Origin: Burkholderiaceae bacterium
GTDB lineage: Bacteria > Pseudomonadota > Gammaproteobacteria > Burkholderiales > Burkholderiaceae_C
Direction: 5' to 3'
Assembly (NCBI GenBank): GCA_024235995.1
Contig: JACKLI010000001.1
Location: forward strand, 1,612,001-1,676,000
Length of the DNA stretch: 64,000 nt
The notes under the pieces: model-generated
Seen by the model: the letters and a program-made list of their open reading frames with translations, nothing else
The model's database searches: none
What the model was told of the DNA's origin: nothing
Made by a program: the position numbers and the translations under genes
Shown here: positions 32,705 through 41,572 of the stretch, piece by piece
Layout of the letters: each line of letters starts with the position of its first letter
Position numbering within the stretch: the stretch's first letter is position 1

Positions 32705-33676
32705 ATGCAGATGAAGAAATGGCCGTGGATGCCTTTGGGAGCCGTGGCGCTGGCCATGGCGGCGGTGGCCCCGGCCAGCGCGCAGGACAAATCGGTGGCG
32801 GTGCTGGCCATCGTCGAGCATCCGGCGCTGGACGCCGTGCGCGACGGCGTGCAGGCCGCGCTGAAGGACGCCGGCTACGAGGCCGGCAAGAACCTGAAGT
32901 GGCAGTACCAGAGCGCGCAGGGCAACACCGGCACGGCCGCGCAGATCGCGCGCAAGTTCGTCGGCGACAACCCCGACGCCATCGTCGGCATCGCCACGCC
33001 CACGGCCCAGGCCGCGGTGGCCGCCACCAAGACGGTGCCGATCGTGTTCTCGGCCGTCACCGACCCGGTGGCCGCCAAGCTGGTGCCCAGCTGGGAGCCC
33101 TCGCACACCAACGTCACCGGCGTGTCCGACCTGCTGCAGCTGGACAAGCAGATCGACCTGATCAAGCAGGTGGTGCCCGCCGCCAAGCGCGTGGGCATGG
33201 TCTACAGCCCGGGCGAGGCCAACTCGGTGGTGGTGGTCAAGGAGATGAAGGACCTGCTGGCCAAGCGCGGCATGAGCCTGGTCGAGGCCTCGGCCCCGCG
33301 CTCGGTCGACGTCAGCAGCGCCGCGCGCAGCCTGGTGGGCAAGGTGGACGTGATCTACACCAACACCGACAACAACGTGGTGTCGGCCTACGAGTCGCTG
33401 GTCAAGGTGGGCCAGGACGCCAAGATCCCGCTGGTGGCCTCGGACACCGACAGCGTCAAGCGCGGCGCCATCGCGGCGCTGGGCATCAACTACCGCGACC
33501 TGGGCGAGCAGACCGGCCGCATGGTGGCGCGCATCCTCAAGGGTGAGAAGCCCGGCGACATCAAGCCCGAGACCAGCAGCAAGCTGGAGCTGTACGTCAA
33601 CCCCGGCGCGGCCGAGAAGCAGGGCGTCAAGCTGTCGGACGCGCTGGTCAAGTCGGCGGCGCAGGTCGTCAAGTAA
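32705..33676 (+). CDS. ABC transporter substrate-binding protein, TrpX type
   Basis: The 323-residue protein has a signal peptide ending ASA (about 26), then a two-lobed periplasmic-binding fold with KSVAVLAIVEHPALDAVRDG at the start, SDLLQLDKQIDLIKQVVPAA (about 138-157) and SVKRGAIAALGINYRDLGEQ near residue 250. This is the COG2984 family, of which TrpX of Gram-positive bacteria binds tryptophan or related compounds. A permease and an ATPase of the same system follow. Ligand here is unknown; aromatic amino acids are a fair guess only. A hairpin with a T-rich tail after the gene probably sets its mRNA level above that of the others. Confidence 0.87.
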   Translation: MQMKKWPWMPLGAVALAMAAVAPASAQDKSVAVLAIVEHPALDAVRDGVQAALKDAGYEAGKNLKWQYQSAQGNTGTAAQIARKFVGDNPDAIVGIATPTAQAAVAATKTVPIVFSAVTDPVAAKLVPSWEPSHTNVTGVSDLLQLDKQIDLIKQVVPAAKRVGMVYSPGEANSVVVVKEMKDLLAKRGMSLVEASAPRSVDVSSAARSLVGKVDVIYTNTDNNVVSAYESLVKVGQDAKIPLVASDTDSVKRGAIAALGINYRDLGEQTGRMVARILKGEKPGDIKPETSSKLELYVNPGAAEKQGVKLSDALVKSAAQVVK

Positions 33677-33715
33677 GCGGCTTCGAGGGCGGGAAAACCG
33701 CCATTCGAACCCCCG

Positions 33716-33748
33716 GGAGCCATGACATCATGGCTCCTTCTTGTTTTT
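33716..33748 (+). terminator. Hairpin with T-rich tail between binding-protein and permease genes
   Basis: Perfect 10-base arms GGAGCCATGA and TCATGGCTCC around CA, followed by TTCTTGTTTTT. It lies within the operon and may be a leaky terminator or mRNA-stabilising hairpin giving more binding protein than permease. Confidence 0.75.
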
Positions 33749-33764
33749 CAGCCCCCCTTGCACC

Positions 33765-34673
33765 ATGTCTCTTTTCTCGCTGCTGGGCGCCATCGAAATC
33801 GGCCTGATCTTCGCCCTGGTCGCGCTGGGCGTGCTGCTGTCGTTTCGGCTGCTGCGCTTTCCCGACCTGACGGTGGACGGCAGCTTTCCGCTGGGCGGCG
33901 CCGTGTGCGCCACACTCATCTCCAAGGGCGCCGATCCTTTCACCGCCACCGCCGTCGCCACGCTGGCGGGTGCGCTGGCGGGCCTCATCACTGGCTGGCT
34001 CAACGTGCGGCTGAAGATCATGGACCTGCTGGCCTCCATCCTGATGATGATCGCGCTGTACTCGGTCAACCTGCGCATCATGGGCGGGCCCAACGTGCCG
34101 CTGATCAACGACCCCACGGTGTTCAACGTGCTGCAGCCGGCCGGCCTGGCCGACTACTGGTGGCGCCCGATCCTGATGCTGCTGATCGTCGTCGTGGCCA
34201 AGCTGGCCATGGACTGGTTCTTCTCCACCGAGCGCGGCCTGGCCATCCGCGCCACCGGCTCCAACGCCCGCATGGCGCGCGCGCAGGGCATCAACACCGG
34301 CGCCATGGTGCTGCTGGGCATGGCCATCTCCAACGCGCTGGTCGGCCTGGCCGGCGCGCTGTTCGCGCAGACGCAGGGCGGCTCGGACATCTCCATGGGC
34401 ATCGGCACCATCGTCATCGGCCTGGCCGCCGTCATCGTGGGCGAGGCCATCATGCCCTCGCGGCGCATCGTCTACGCCACGCTGGCCGTCATCGTGGGCG
34501 CCATCGTCTACCGCTTCTTCATCGCGCTGGCGCTCAACAGCGACTTCATCGGCCTGAAGGCGCAGGATTTGAACCTGGTGACCGCCGTGCTGGTCGCCAT
34601 CGCGCTGGTGATTCCGCAGCTCAAGCGCATGCTGCAGCACCGGCGCCTGCCCGACGCGCCCAAGAGCCTGTGA
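33765..34673 (+). CDS. ABC transporter permease, TrpY type
   Basis: The 302-residue protein has about nine hydrophobic spans and belongs to the branched-chain amino acid/ribose permease superfamily (COG4120). FALVALGVLLSFRLLRFPDL near the start and the cytoplasmic loop ERGLAIRATGSNARMARAQG (about 160-179), which contacts the ATPase, are characteristic. It lies between its binding protein and ATPase genes, 11 bases before the ATPase. The ATG at 33765 is the first sensible start after the hairpin. Confidence 0.88.
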   Translation: MSLFSLLGAIEIGLIFALVALGVLLSFRLLRFPDLTVDGSFPLGGAVCATLISKGADPFTATAVATLAGALAGLITGWLNVRLKIMDLLASILMMIALYSVNLRIMGGPNVPLINDPTVFNVLQPAGLADYWWRPILMLLIVVVAKLAMDWFFSTERGLAIRATGSNARMARAQGINTGAMVLLGMAISNALVGLAGALFAQTQGGSDISMGIGTIVIGLAAVIVGEAIMPSRRIVYATLAVIVGAIVYRFFIALALNSDFIGLKAQDLNLVTAVLVAIALVIPQLKRMLQHRRLPDAPKSL

Positions 34674-34684
34674 AGGAGCAAGCC

Positions 34685-35479
34685 ATGCTGAGCGCGCAAG
34701 ACCTGCACATCACCTTCAACCCCGGCACGCCGATCGAGACGCGCGCGTTGCGCGGCATGTCGCTGGAGATCCCGGCCGGCCAGTTCGTCACCGTCATCGG
34801 CTCCAACGGCGCCGGCAAGTCCACGTTTTTGAACGCCATCTCGGGCGACCTGGGCGTGGATTCGGGCCGCATCGCCATCGACGGCCTGGATGTCACCCGC
34901 CTGCCCGTGTGGGCGCGCGCCGAGCGCGTGGCGCGGGTGTTCCAGGACCCCATGGCCGGCACCTGCGAGGACCTGACGATCGAGGAGAACATGGCCCTGG
35001 CCCGCCAGCGCGGCACGCGCCGCGGCCTGCGCGGGGCCGTCAAGCAGGCCGAGCGCGCCATGTACCGCGAGCGCCTGGCCACCCTGGGCCTGGGGCTGGA
35101 AAACCGCCTGACCGACCGCATCGGCCTGCTGTCGGGCGGCCAGCGCCAGGCCGTCAGCCTGCTGATGGCCTCGCTGCAGCCCTCGCGCATCCTGCTGCTG
35201 GACGAGCACACCGCCGCGCTCGACCCGCGCACGGCCGAGTTCGTGCTGCAGCTCACGCGCCGCATCGTGGCCGAGAACCAGCTGACCACCATGATGGTCA
35301 CGCACAGCATGCGCCAGGCGCTGGACGTGGGCGATCGCACCGTCATGCTGCACCAGGGCCAGGTGGTGCTGGACGTGGCCGGCGACGAGCGCAGCCGCCT
35401 GGACGTGCCCGACCTGCTGCACATGTTCGAGAAGGTGCGCGGCGAGAAGCTGGCCGACGACGCCCTGCTGCTGGGCTGA
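34685..35479 (+). CDS. ABC transporter ATPase, TrpZ type
   Basis: The 264-residue ATPase has Walker A GSNGAGKS (39-46), the signature LLSGGQRQAVSLLMA (about 151-165), Walker B ILLLDEHTAALDP (about 172-184) and the switch His in MMVTHSM. AAGGAGCAAGCC precedes the ATG. This type (COG1101) is the partner of COG2984/COG4120 proteins, so the three genes form a complete import system. The next gene, an aminotransferase, follows 40 bases later on the same strand and could belong to the same function if the ligand is an amino acid. Confidence 0.9.
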   Translation: MLSAQDLHITFNPGTPIETRALRGMSLEIPAGQFVTVIGSNGAGKSTFLNAISGDLGVDSGRIAIDGLDVTRLPVWARAERVARVFQDPMAGTCEDLTIEENMALARQRGTRRGLRGAVKQAERAMYRERLATLGLGLENRLTDRIGLLSGGQRQAVSLLMASLQPSRILLLDEHTAALDPRTAEFVLQLTRRIVAENQLTTMMVTHSMRQALDVGDRTVMLHQGQVVLDVAGDERSRLDVPDLLHMFEKVRGEKLADDALLLG

Positions 35480-35518
35480 CGCGCGGCGTTTTTTGATCAA
35501 CCCCTGTTTCCCTTCTCC

Positions 35519-36721
35519 ATGACCACCCTGCCTTTTGCAAAGCGCCTCGACAACGTCGAAACCTCGGCCATCCGCGAGCTGTTCAAGCTGCTGGGCAAGC
35601 CCGGCATCATCAGCTTTGCCGGCGGCTTTCCGGACAGCGCCATGTTCGACGTGGCGGGCATCCGGCAGGCGGTCGACGCGGCCCTGCAGGACGAACCCGG
35701 CGCCGCGCTGCAGTACGGCGCCACCGAGGGCTACCAGCCGCTGCGCGAGCAGTTGGCGGCCTTCATGCAGTCCAAGGGCGTGCGTGGCCTGGCGCCCGAC
35801 GAACTGATCGTCACCACCGGCAGCCAGCAGGCGCTCGACCTGCTGGGCAAGACCCTGCTGGAGCCGGGCAGCAAGGCCATCGTCGAAGGCCCCACCTTCC
35901 TGGCCACCATCCAGTGCTTTCGCCTGTACGGCGCCGAGCTGATCGGCGCGCCCATCGACGGCGAGGGCGTGCAGGTCGACCGGCTGGAGCAGCTCATCGT
36001 GCAGCACCGCCCCCGGCTGGTGTACCTGATCCCCACCTTCGGCAACCCCAGCGGCGCCATGCTCAGCCTGGAGCGGCGCAAGCGCGTGCTGGAGCTGGCC
36101 GTCAAGTACCAGACCCTGATCGTCGAGGACGACCCCTACGGCGACCTGTACTTCGACGCCCCGCCGCCGCCCAGCCTGCTGGCGCTCAGCGAGCAGGTGC
36201 CCGGCAGCCGCGACTGGCTGGTGCACTGCGGCAGCCTGAGCAAAGTGCTGTCGCCCGGCCTGCGCGTGGGCTGGCTGGTGGCGCCGCCCGCGCTGCTGGC
36301 CAAGGCCACCATGTGCAAGCAATTCTCCGACGCGCACACCAGCACCTTCGCGCAGGCCACCGCCGCGCGCTACCTGGCCGCCGGCCACATGCCGGCCACG
36401 CTGGCGCGGGTGCGCGCCACCTACGGCCAGCGCGCCCAGGCCATGGGCCAGGCGCTGCGCCAGGAGCTGGGCGCGGCGGTCGACTTCGTGCCGCCGCAGG
36501 GCGGGCTGTTCGTGTGGGCGCGCCTGACCGGCGCCGGCGGCAAGCTGCAGGACGCCGGCGAGCTGGCCCGGCGCGCCATCGAGCAGGGCGTGGCCTTCGT
36601 GCCCGGCGCGCCGTTCTACTGCGCCCAGCCCGACCGCAGCACCTTGCGGCTGTCGTTCGCCACCGTGGGCGAGGCGCTGATCCGCGAGGGCGTGGCGCGC
36701 CTGGGCCGCTCCCTGGCCTGA
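35519..36721 (+). CDS. PLP-dependent aminotransferase (2-aminoadipate/MocR-type class I)
   Basis: The 400-residue enzyme is a fold-type I aminotransferase. Features are GKPGIISFAGGFPDSAMFD (about 24-42), QYGATEGYQPLREQLA (about 65-80), NPSGAMLSLERRK, the aspartate in VEDDPYGDLYFD and the PLP-binding Lys in CGSLSKVLSPGLRVGW (near residue 242). Close relatives accept 2-aminoadipate, aromatic or branched-chain amino acids with broad specificity. No DNA-binding domain is present, so it is an enzyme rather than a MocR regulator. It lies downstream of a putative amino-acid ABC importer. Confidence 0.9.
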   Translation: MTTLPFAKRLDNVETSAIRELFKLLGKPGIISFAGGFPDSAMFDVAGIRQAVDAALQDEPGAALQYGATEGYQPLREQLAAFMQSKGVRGLAPDELIVTTGSQQALDLLGKTLLEPGSKAIVEGPTFLATIQCFRLYGAELIGAPIDGEGVQVDRLEQLIVQHRPRLVYLIPTFGNPSGAMLSLERRKRVLELAVKYQTLIVEDDPYGDLYFDAPPPPSLLALSEQVPGSRDWLVHCGSLSKVLSPGLRVGWLVAPPALLAKATMCKQFSDAHTSTFAQATAARYLAAGHMPATLARVRATYGQRAQAMGQALRQELGAAVDFVPPQGGLFVWARLTGAGGKLQDAGELARRAIEQGVAFVPGAPFYCAQPDRSTLRLSFATVGEALIREGVARLGRSLA

Positions 36722-36741
36722 CCTGCGTCCCGCACGGCCGA

Positions 36742-38262
36742 ATGGGCGCATGGACCGCAGCCGGCTGGCCGGTGGCGCGCCGCTGGCCGGCCTGGGCCTG
36801 GGCGCTGGCGGCCTACGTGCTGGCCTGGACGCTGCTGCCCGCCCTGCTGTCGCCCAGCCTGCCGCTGGACGTGGTCGAGGGCATCGCCTGGGGCCAGGCG
36901 TGGCAGTGGGGCTACTTCAAGCATCCGCCGCTGCCGGCCTGGCTGCTGGTCGCGTCGTTTCAGCTGCTGGGCCGCTTCGGCCCCTACCTGCTGGGCCAGC
37001 TGGCCGTCCTGCTGGCCCTGTTTTACGTGCACCGGCTGGCGCGCGTGCTGCTGGGGCCCGAGCGCGCGGGGCTGGCCGCGCTGCTGCTGTACGCCGTGTA
37101 CTACTACACGTGGCCCACGCTGGAGTTCAACCACAACATGGCCCAGCTGCCGGCCTGGGCCGCGCTGGCCTGGCATGCGCACCAGGTGACGTACGGCGCG
37201 CCCGGGCGCCAGCTGCGCCACTGGCTGTGGCTGGGCGCGTGGGCCGGCCTGGGGCTGCTGGCCAAGTATTCGACCGCGGTGCTGCTGCTGTGCCTGGCGG
37301 CCAGCCTGCTGTGGCACGACGCGCGCGTGCTGCGCCGGCCGGGGCCCTGGCTGGCGCTGGCCGTGGCGGGCCTGGTCCTGGCGCCGCACGTGCTGTGGCT
37401 GGTGCGGCACGGCGGCATGCCCTTCGAGTATTTCGCCGCCCGCGCCGGCGGCGGGCCGCGGCCAGACCACGCCTCGGGCCTGGAGTTTCTCGCCGTGCAG
37501 CTGCTGGCGCACGCGCCGCTGCTGGCGATCGCCCTGGCCTGCGGGCTGCGGCCCTGGCCCTGGCGCTGGCGCTGGAACTTGGCCGTGGCCGAGCCGGCGC
37601 AGCGCCGCTGGCTGCTGGCGGTGGCGCTGGCCCCGGCGCTGCTGGTGGCCGCGGGCGGCTCGCTGCTGGGCGCCCGGCTGCATCCCATGTGGGGCACGCC
37701 GATGTGGAACCTGTCGGCCGTGCTGCTGCTGGCCGGCGTCGCGCCCGAGGGGCTAGCGCGAAGGCGCGCGGCCCTGGGGCGCGCCCTGGCGCTGTGGATG
37801 GCGCTGATGACGCTGGCCATGGCCGGGTATCTGGGCTGGAGCTGGCAGGGGCGGGCGCAGCCCACGCGCATGGACTGGCCGGCCCAGGCCCTCGGCGCGC
37901 AGGCCCAGCGCCAGTGGCAGCAGCTGGCCCGCTGCCCGCTGCGCGTGGTGGCCGGCAGCATCTGGGAGGCCGGCCTGGTGGCCGAGGGCGTGCGGCCCAT
38001 GGCGGCGGTGCTGGTGGACGCCGACCCGCGGCTTTCGCCCTCGATCACGCCCGAGCGCCTGCGGCGCGAAGGCGCGCTGCTGGTGTGGCACGTGGGCGAC
38101 TACGACGGCGCGCCCGCCGCGCCCGTGCTCGACCAGGCGCCGCCCGGCAGCTGGCGCGTCAGCCAGGGCGAGTGGCGGATTCCGTGGCCGCGCCACGGGG
38201 GCGGCGCGCCGCTGCACATCGCCTGGCGCGCCTACGTGCCGCCGGCGTGCCAGCGGCCGTGA
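36742..38262 (+). CDS. Family-39-type membrane glycosyltransferase (ArnT/PMT-like), first copy
   Basis: The 506-residue protein has about ten membrane spans and a periplasmic C-terminal domain. VVEGIAWGQAWQWGYFKHPP (about 46-65) contains the acidic residue and the HPP motif typical of GT39-type enzymes that move a sugar or aminosugar from a polyprenyl carrier to lipid A, protein or glycan. The start at 36742 follows the aminotransferase stop by 20 bases, without a clear ribosome-binding site. It converges with a second related gene at 38324-39934; both share the WGYxKHPP motif, so they look like paralogues. Acceptor and sugar are unknown. Confidence 0.82.
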   Translation: MGAWTAAGWPVARRWPAWAWALAAYVLAWTLLPALLSPSLPLDVVEGIAWGQAWQWGYFKHPPLPAWLLVASFQLLGRFGPYLLGQLAVLLALFYVHRLARVLLGPERAGLAALLLYAVYYYTWPTLEFNHNMAQLPAWAALAWHAHQVTYGAPGRQLRHWLWLGAWAGLGLLAKYSTAVLLLCLAASLLWHDARVLRRPGPWLALAVAGLVLAPHVLWLVRHGGMPFEYFAARAGGGPRPDHASGLEFLAVQLLAHAPLLAIALACGLRPWPWRWRWNLAVAEPAQRRWLLAVALAPALLVAAGGSLLGARLHPMWGTPMWNLSAVLLLAGVAPEGLARRRAALGRALALWMALMTLAMAGYLGWSWQGRAQPTRMDWPAQALGAQAQRQWQQLARCPLRVVAGSIWEAGLVAEGVRPMAAVLVDADPRLSPSITPERLRREGALLVWHVGDYDGAPAAPVLDQAPPGSWRVSQGEWRIPWPRHGGGAPLHIAWRAYVPPACQRP

Positions 38263-38284
38263 GCGGGTGCGCCAGAATTTGAAT

Positions 38285-38340
38285 GAAATCGGGCTGTAGC
38301 CGGCGCCCGATCTGCCCAACAAGCTATCGTCTCGATAGTA
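38285..38340 (+). repeat. AGCTATC-family repeat between the two glycosyltransferase genes
   Basis: Reads AATCGGGCTGTAGCCGGCGC, then CAACAAGCTATCG-TCT-CGATAG. The end CTATCG-TCT-CGATAG forms a hairpin. It covers the last codons of the minus-strand gene and could act as a terminator for both genes. Confidence 0.6.
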
Positions 38341-39934
38341 ATCCGAACGCCCAGGGCGAGTGCCGCATGGTCAGCTGCGCGCCCGCGCAGTCGGGCGCGC
38401 TGGCCGGGACGATGCCCCAGTCCACCGTCAGGCGCGGGCCCTGGGGCCTGGCGGTCCAGGGCACGCTGACCTGGCCGCGGGCCTGGGCCCGGGCCATCCA
38501 CTGCCGCTGCGTCGCCTCGGGCTCGGGGGCCTTGGGGCTGCGGTCGATCAGCACCAGCAGGTCGCAGCGCGCCAGCGCCGCCGTGTCGATCCAGGGGGCG
38601 TGCGCCGGGTCGCCGTCGATGAACACCAGCGGCTGCGAGGGCAGGTGGATCGACACGTTGCCGGCCAGCCAGGTCTCGCCCACCAGCACGCGCAGGGGCG
38701 TGTGGGCATGCTGGCGCCACACCTGCTCCAGCTGCCCCGCCAGCGCCGGCGCCGGAAAGTTGGAGCGGGCGGGGCGGCCCAGCAGCTCGACCCCCACGCC
38801 GCGCCCCAGCGCCAGGCCGCCGGCCAGCACCAGCTCCATCGCCACCCCCACCACCAGCGTGGCCCGCAGCAGGCGCGCGGGCGCCACCGCCGGCACCCAG
38901 CGCAGCAGAAGCAGGCCGAAGAACACGTAGAAGGTGGTGGCCCAGGATGCGGCCAGGTGCACCCCGCCCACGCCCAGCGCCAGCGTCAGCAGCAGGGGCC
39001 CCAGGCCCATGAAGAGCACGAAGCGCCGCTCGCCCAGCACGGCCGGCGGCGCGGCGGCGACGGCGTCGCGCCGCAGCAGCCCGCGCAGCCACGCCAGCGC
39101 CAGCAGGGCCGGCACCATGCGCCCCAGCTGGGTGGTGGCGAAGTCCCACAGGTCCACCCAGTGGCTGCGGTTGCCGGCAATGCCCTGCTCGACCGAGCGC
39201 TCGGCGTAGTGCAGCGAGGCAAAGCCCGACTCGGCGATCCAGGCCAGGTGCGGCGCCACCCCGACCAGGCCCAGGCCCGTGGCCAGCAGCACCGGCGCCC
39301 AGGCGCGCGCGCCGCGCATGCGCGCGTCCTGCAGCAGCCACACGCCGATGACGGCGAACCACACCAGCGCGCTGTACTTGGACAGCAGCGTCAGCGCCGC
39401 CGCCGCGCCCACCAGCGCCCACTGCAGCCAGCGGCGCGCGCCCTGCGCGCGCACGGCCGCCAGCACGGCCCACAGCAGCATGCCCACCGGCATCAGCTGC
39501 AGGGTGTTGTGGTTGGCCATGATGCCGCGCAGGCCGTGGTAGGCCACCAGCGAGGTCAGCACCACCGACACGAAGGCGCGCAGCGGCGTGGTGAACGCCA
39601 GCGCCAGGCGCCACACGCACACCAGCATGGCCGCCACGCTCAGCTCGGCGGCGAAGAAGGTGACCCACACGGTGCGCCCCAGCAGCCCGGTCCAGAAGTA
39701 CATCCACCAGGTGGGGGCCGGCGGGTGCTTGTAGTAGCCCCATTGCAGCGACTGCGTCCATACCAGCTGCTCGATGTTGTCCCAGGGCGGCGCGCGGTGG
39801 CTGATGGCCGGCAGCAGCGTCCACACCAGCAGGTGCAGCAGGATGTAGGCCAGCGTCAGGCGCGCCATCTGCCGCGGGTCGGCCGGGTCGATGGCCCACG
39901 GCGACGGCCGCGGCGGCGAGGCGGGAGGATGCAT
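38324..39934 (-). CDS. Family-39-type membrane glycosyltransferase (ArnT/PMT-like), second copy
   Basis: The 536-residue protein begins with a Pro-rich cytoplasmic start and then about ten membrane spans. PPWDNIEQLVWTQSLQWGYY followed by KHPPAPTWW (about 50-78) is the family motif, with the periplasmic catalytic Asp. The middle contains YHGLRGIMANHNTLQLMP. The C-terminal soluble region (about 420-536) should face the periplasm. The last residues are encoded by a repeat copy. It resembles the plus-strand gene at 36742-38262 in length, motif and topology. ATG at 39934 is chosen; the frame is open further but lacks a good start. Confidence 0.82.
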   Translation of the reverse strand: MHPPASPPRPSPWAIDPADPRQMARLTLAYILLHLLVWTLLPAISHRAPPWDNIEQLVWTQSLQWGYYKHPPAPTWWMYFWTGLLGRTVWVTFFAAELSVAAMLVCVWRLALAFTTPLRAFVSVVLTSLVAYHGLRGIMANHNTLQLMPVGMLLWAVLAAVRAQGARRWLQWALVGAAAALTLLSKYSALVWFAVIGVWLLQDARMRGARAWAPVLLATGLGLVGVAPHLAWIAESGFASLHYAERSVEQGIAGNRSHWVDLWDFATTQLGRMVPALLALAWLRGLLRRDAVAAAPPAVLGERRFVLFMGLGPLLLTLALGVGGVHLAASWATTFYVFFGLLLLRWVPAVAPARLLRATLVVGVAMELVLAGGLALGRGVGVELLGRPARSNFPAPALAGQLEQVWRQHAHTPLRVLVGETWLAGNVSIHLPSQPLVFIDGDPAHAPWIDTAALARCDLLVLIDRSPKAPEPEATQRQWMARAQARGQVSVPWTARPQGPRLTVDWGIVPASAPDCAGAQLTMRHSPWAFGLLSRR

Positions 39935-40023
39935 GCGATGGGGGATCGAGGGGGCGCGGGTGGACGGGCCTTGTTTTGTCCCGGCCCGCCGCAAAATGCG
40001 CAAGCATACCGAGGAATGACTCC

Positions 40024-40473
40024 ATGAGCGAAACCCCCCTGCACATCGTCTGCCCCCACTGCCACACCACCAACCGCGTGCGTGGCGACCAGCTGGCCAG
40101 CGCGCCCACCTGCGGGCAGTGCAAGCAGCCGCTGTTTGCCGGCCACCCCGTCGCGCTGGGCGACGAGGCCAGCTTCGACAAGCACGTCGCGCGCAGCCAG
40201 ATCCCGGTGCTGGTCGACTTCTGGGCGCCCTGGTGCGGCCCCTGCCGCATGATGGCCCCCGCCTACGAGCAGGCCGCCGCGCTGCTGGAGCCGCACATGC
40301 GGCTGGCCAAGGTCGATACCGAGGCCGTGCCCGCGCTCGGTGCGCGCTACAACATCCGCAGCATCCCGACGCTGGCGCTGTTCGTCGGCGGGCGCGAGGT
40401 GGCGCGCCAGGCGGGCGCGCTGACGGCGCCCGGCGCCATCGTGCAGTGGGCGCGGGCGCACCTGCCGAAGTGA
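40024..40473 (+). CDS. trxC: Thioredoxin 2 (TrxC type)
   Basis: The 149-residue protein has an N-terminal zinc finger (Cys10, Cys13, Cys30, Cys33) and a thioredoxin domain with the active site WCGPC (70-74) in VDFWAPWCGPCRMMAP and the cis-Pro in SIPTLALF. The zinc finger distinguishes TrxC from thioredoxin 1. It reduces disulfides in the cytoplasm and is often induced by oxidative stress. The gene is divergent from the glycosyltransferase gene with about 90 bases between. Confidence 0.93.
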   Translation: MSETPLHIVCPHCHTTNRVRGDQLASAPTCGQCKQPLFAGHPVALGDEASFDKHVARSQIPVLVDFWAPWCGPCRMMAPAYEQAAALLEPHMRLAKVDTEAVPALGARYNIRSIPTLALFVGGREVARQAGALTAPGAIVQWARAHLPK

Positions 40474-40495
40474 AGTCTGCCCAAGCGCGGGCGCC

Positions 40496-41098
40496 TCAGC
40501 GCACCAGCGCCTCGTAGTCGCGGCGCGTGGCGGGCGCCACGCCGGCCAGCACCTGCGCGTAGCTGCTCTGGTGGCGCGCCAGCAGGCGCGCCGAGGCGAC
40601 GTTGCGGGAGCGGCAGAACCAGTGGCAGCTGTGCTGCATCAGGTACAGCTCGGCCGTCATGCGGTAGGCGTGCTCCTTGTCGGGCAGGCCGTCGGCGTGG
40701 CGCGCCAGCGCGTCGATGGCGCGCGCGTGCAGCTCGAACAGGCGGCGCGCGTCGAACCGCATGCCTTGGGGCAGCGGCTGCGCGAAGGGCAGGGCGAACG
40801 GCAGCTTGGCGATTTGCGCCTGCGGCGCGTCCACGCGGGCAAAGTCGACGGCAAAGCGGCTGAACTGGCTGGCCAGGGCCTGTTCGGTGGCCTGCAGCGT
40901 GCCCCAGATCTGGGCGCGCCGCTCGGCGTCGGCCTCGTGCAGCCAGCGCAGGTAGCCCTCGGTGAGGCTCTCCAGCATGGGCTCGATGCGGTAGGGGCCC
41001 AGCACCCGGCCCAGCAGGGCGATGCGGCGGGCCTGCTCGCGTCCGCGCAGGGCCGCGAACACGACGAAGGCCGCCGCCAGCGCGATCAGGAGGTCCAT
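40496..41098 (-). CDS. Hypothetical protein with N-terminal membrane helix
   Basis: The 200-residue protein begins MDLLIALAAAFVVFAALRGR, one likely membrane anchor, and continues as a helical cytoplasmic domain with no domain I can name. Two Cys in HSCHWFCRSRNVASARLLAR near residue 160-180 are the most distinctive feature. It lies immediately downstream of nrdR (10 bases) on the same strand, so the two are probably cotranscribed. Length and codon use are normal for the region, so I take it as a real gene. Confidence 0.65.
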   Translation of the reverse strand: MDLLIALAAAFVVFAALRGREQARRIALLGRVLGPYRIEPMLESLTEGYLRWLHEADAERRAQIWGTLQATEQALASQFSRFAVDFARVDAPQAQIAKLPFALPFAQPLPQGMRFDARRLFELHARAIDALARHADGLPDKEHAYRMTAELYLMQHSCHWFCRSRNVASARLLARHQSSYAQVLAGVAPATRRDYEALVR

Positions 41099-41108
41099 GC
41101 GGGCGCGC

Positions 41109-41558
41109 TCAACGCTTGACTTCGTCCACCAGCGCGCGGAACTCGTCGATGTCCTCGAAGCTGCGGTACACGCTGGCAAAGCGCACGTAGGCCACCTTGT
41201 CGAGCTTTTTCAGCTCGCGCATCACCAGCTCGCCCAGGCGGCTGGAGGCGACTTCGCGCGCGCCGGTGGCCAGCAGCTTTTCCTCGATGCGCTCGATGGC
41301 CGCGTCCTGCTGCTCGGTGCTGACCGGGCGCTTGCGCAGCGCCAGCTGCAGCGAGGCCTGCAGCTTGGGGCGTGCGTAGGGCACGCGCCGGCCGTCCTTC
41401 TTGACGATGGCCGGAAAGCTGACGTCGGGCCGCTCGTAGGTGGTGAAGCGCTTGCCGCAGTGCGCGCACTGGCGGCGGCGGCGGATGAAGTCGCCCTCGT
41501 CCGACACCCGGCTGTCCACCACCAGGGTTTCGCTGTGGGTGCAGAAGGGGCAGCGCAT
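41109..41558 (-). CDS. nrdR: Transcriptional repressor NrdR
   Basis: NrdR is an ATP-cone protein that represses ribonucleotide reductase genes when dATP is high. The 149 residues show the zinc ribbon (Cys3, Cys6, Cys31, Cys34) with MRCPFCTHSETLVVDSRVSD, then the ATP-cone domain (about 47-137) starting FPAIVKKDGRRVPYARPKLQ. Length is standard. In many proteobacteria nrdR follows glyA, and here glyA is directly upstream on the same strand, separated by a repeat-containing 87-base gap. Confidence 0.96.
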   Translation of the reverse strand: MRCPFCTHSETLVVDSRVSDEGDFIRRRRQCAHCGKRFTTYERPDVSFPAIVKKDGRRVPYARPKLQASLQLALRKRPVSTEQQDAAIERIEEKLLATGAREVASSRLGELVMRELKKLDKVAYVRFASVYRSFEDIDEFRALVDEVKR

Positions 41559-41572
41559 TTTTTGGGTTCAAT

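Noticed and set aside
29942..33106. A minus-strand open frame of over 1000 codons antisense to the ETF oxidoreductase gene
   Set aside because: Only its last 260 codons are a real SDR gene. The remainder is opposite a clear conserved gene, has low-complexity composition and results from the lack of stop codons in GC-rich DNA.
38324..40003. An upstream TTG start for the second glycosyltransferase
   Set aside because: The additional 23 residues are basic and Pro/Ser-rich without a ribosome-binding site. The ATG at 39934 is better placed before the membrane domain.
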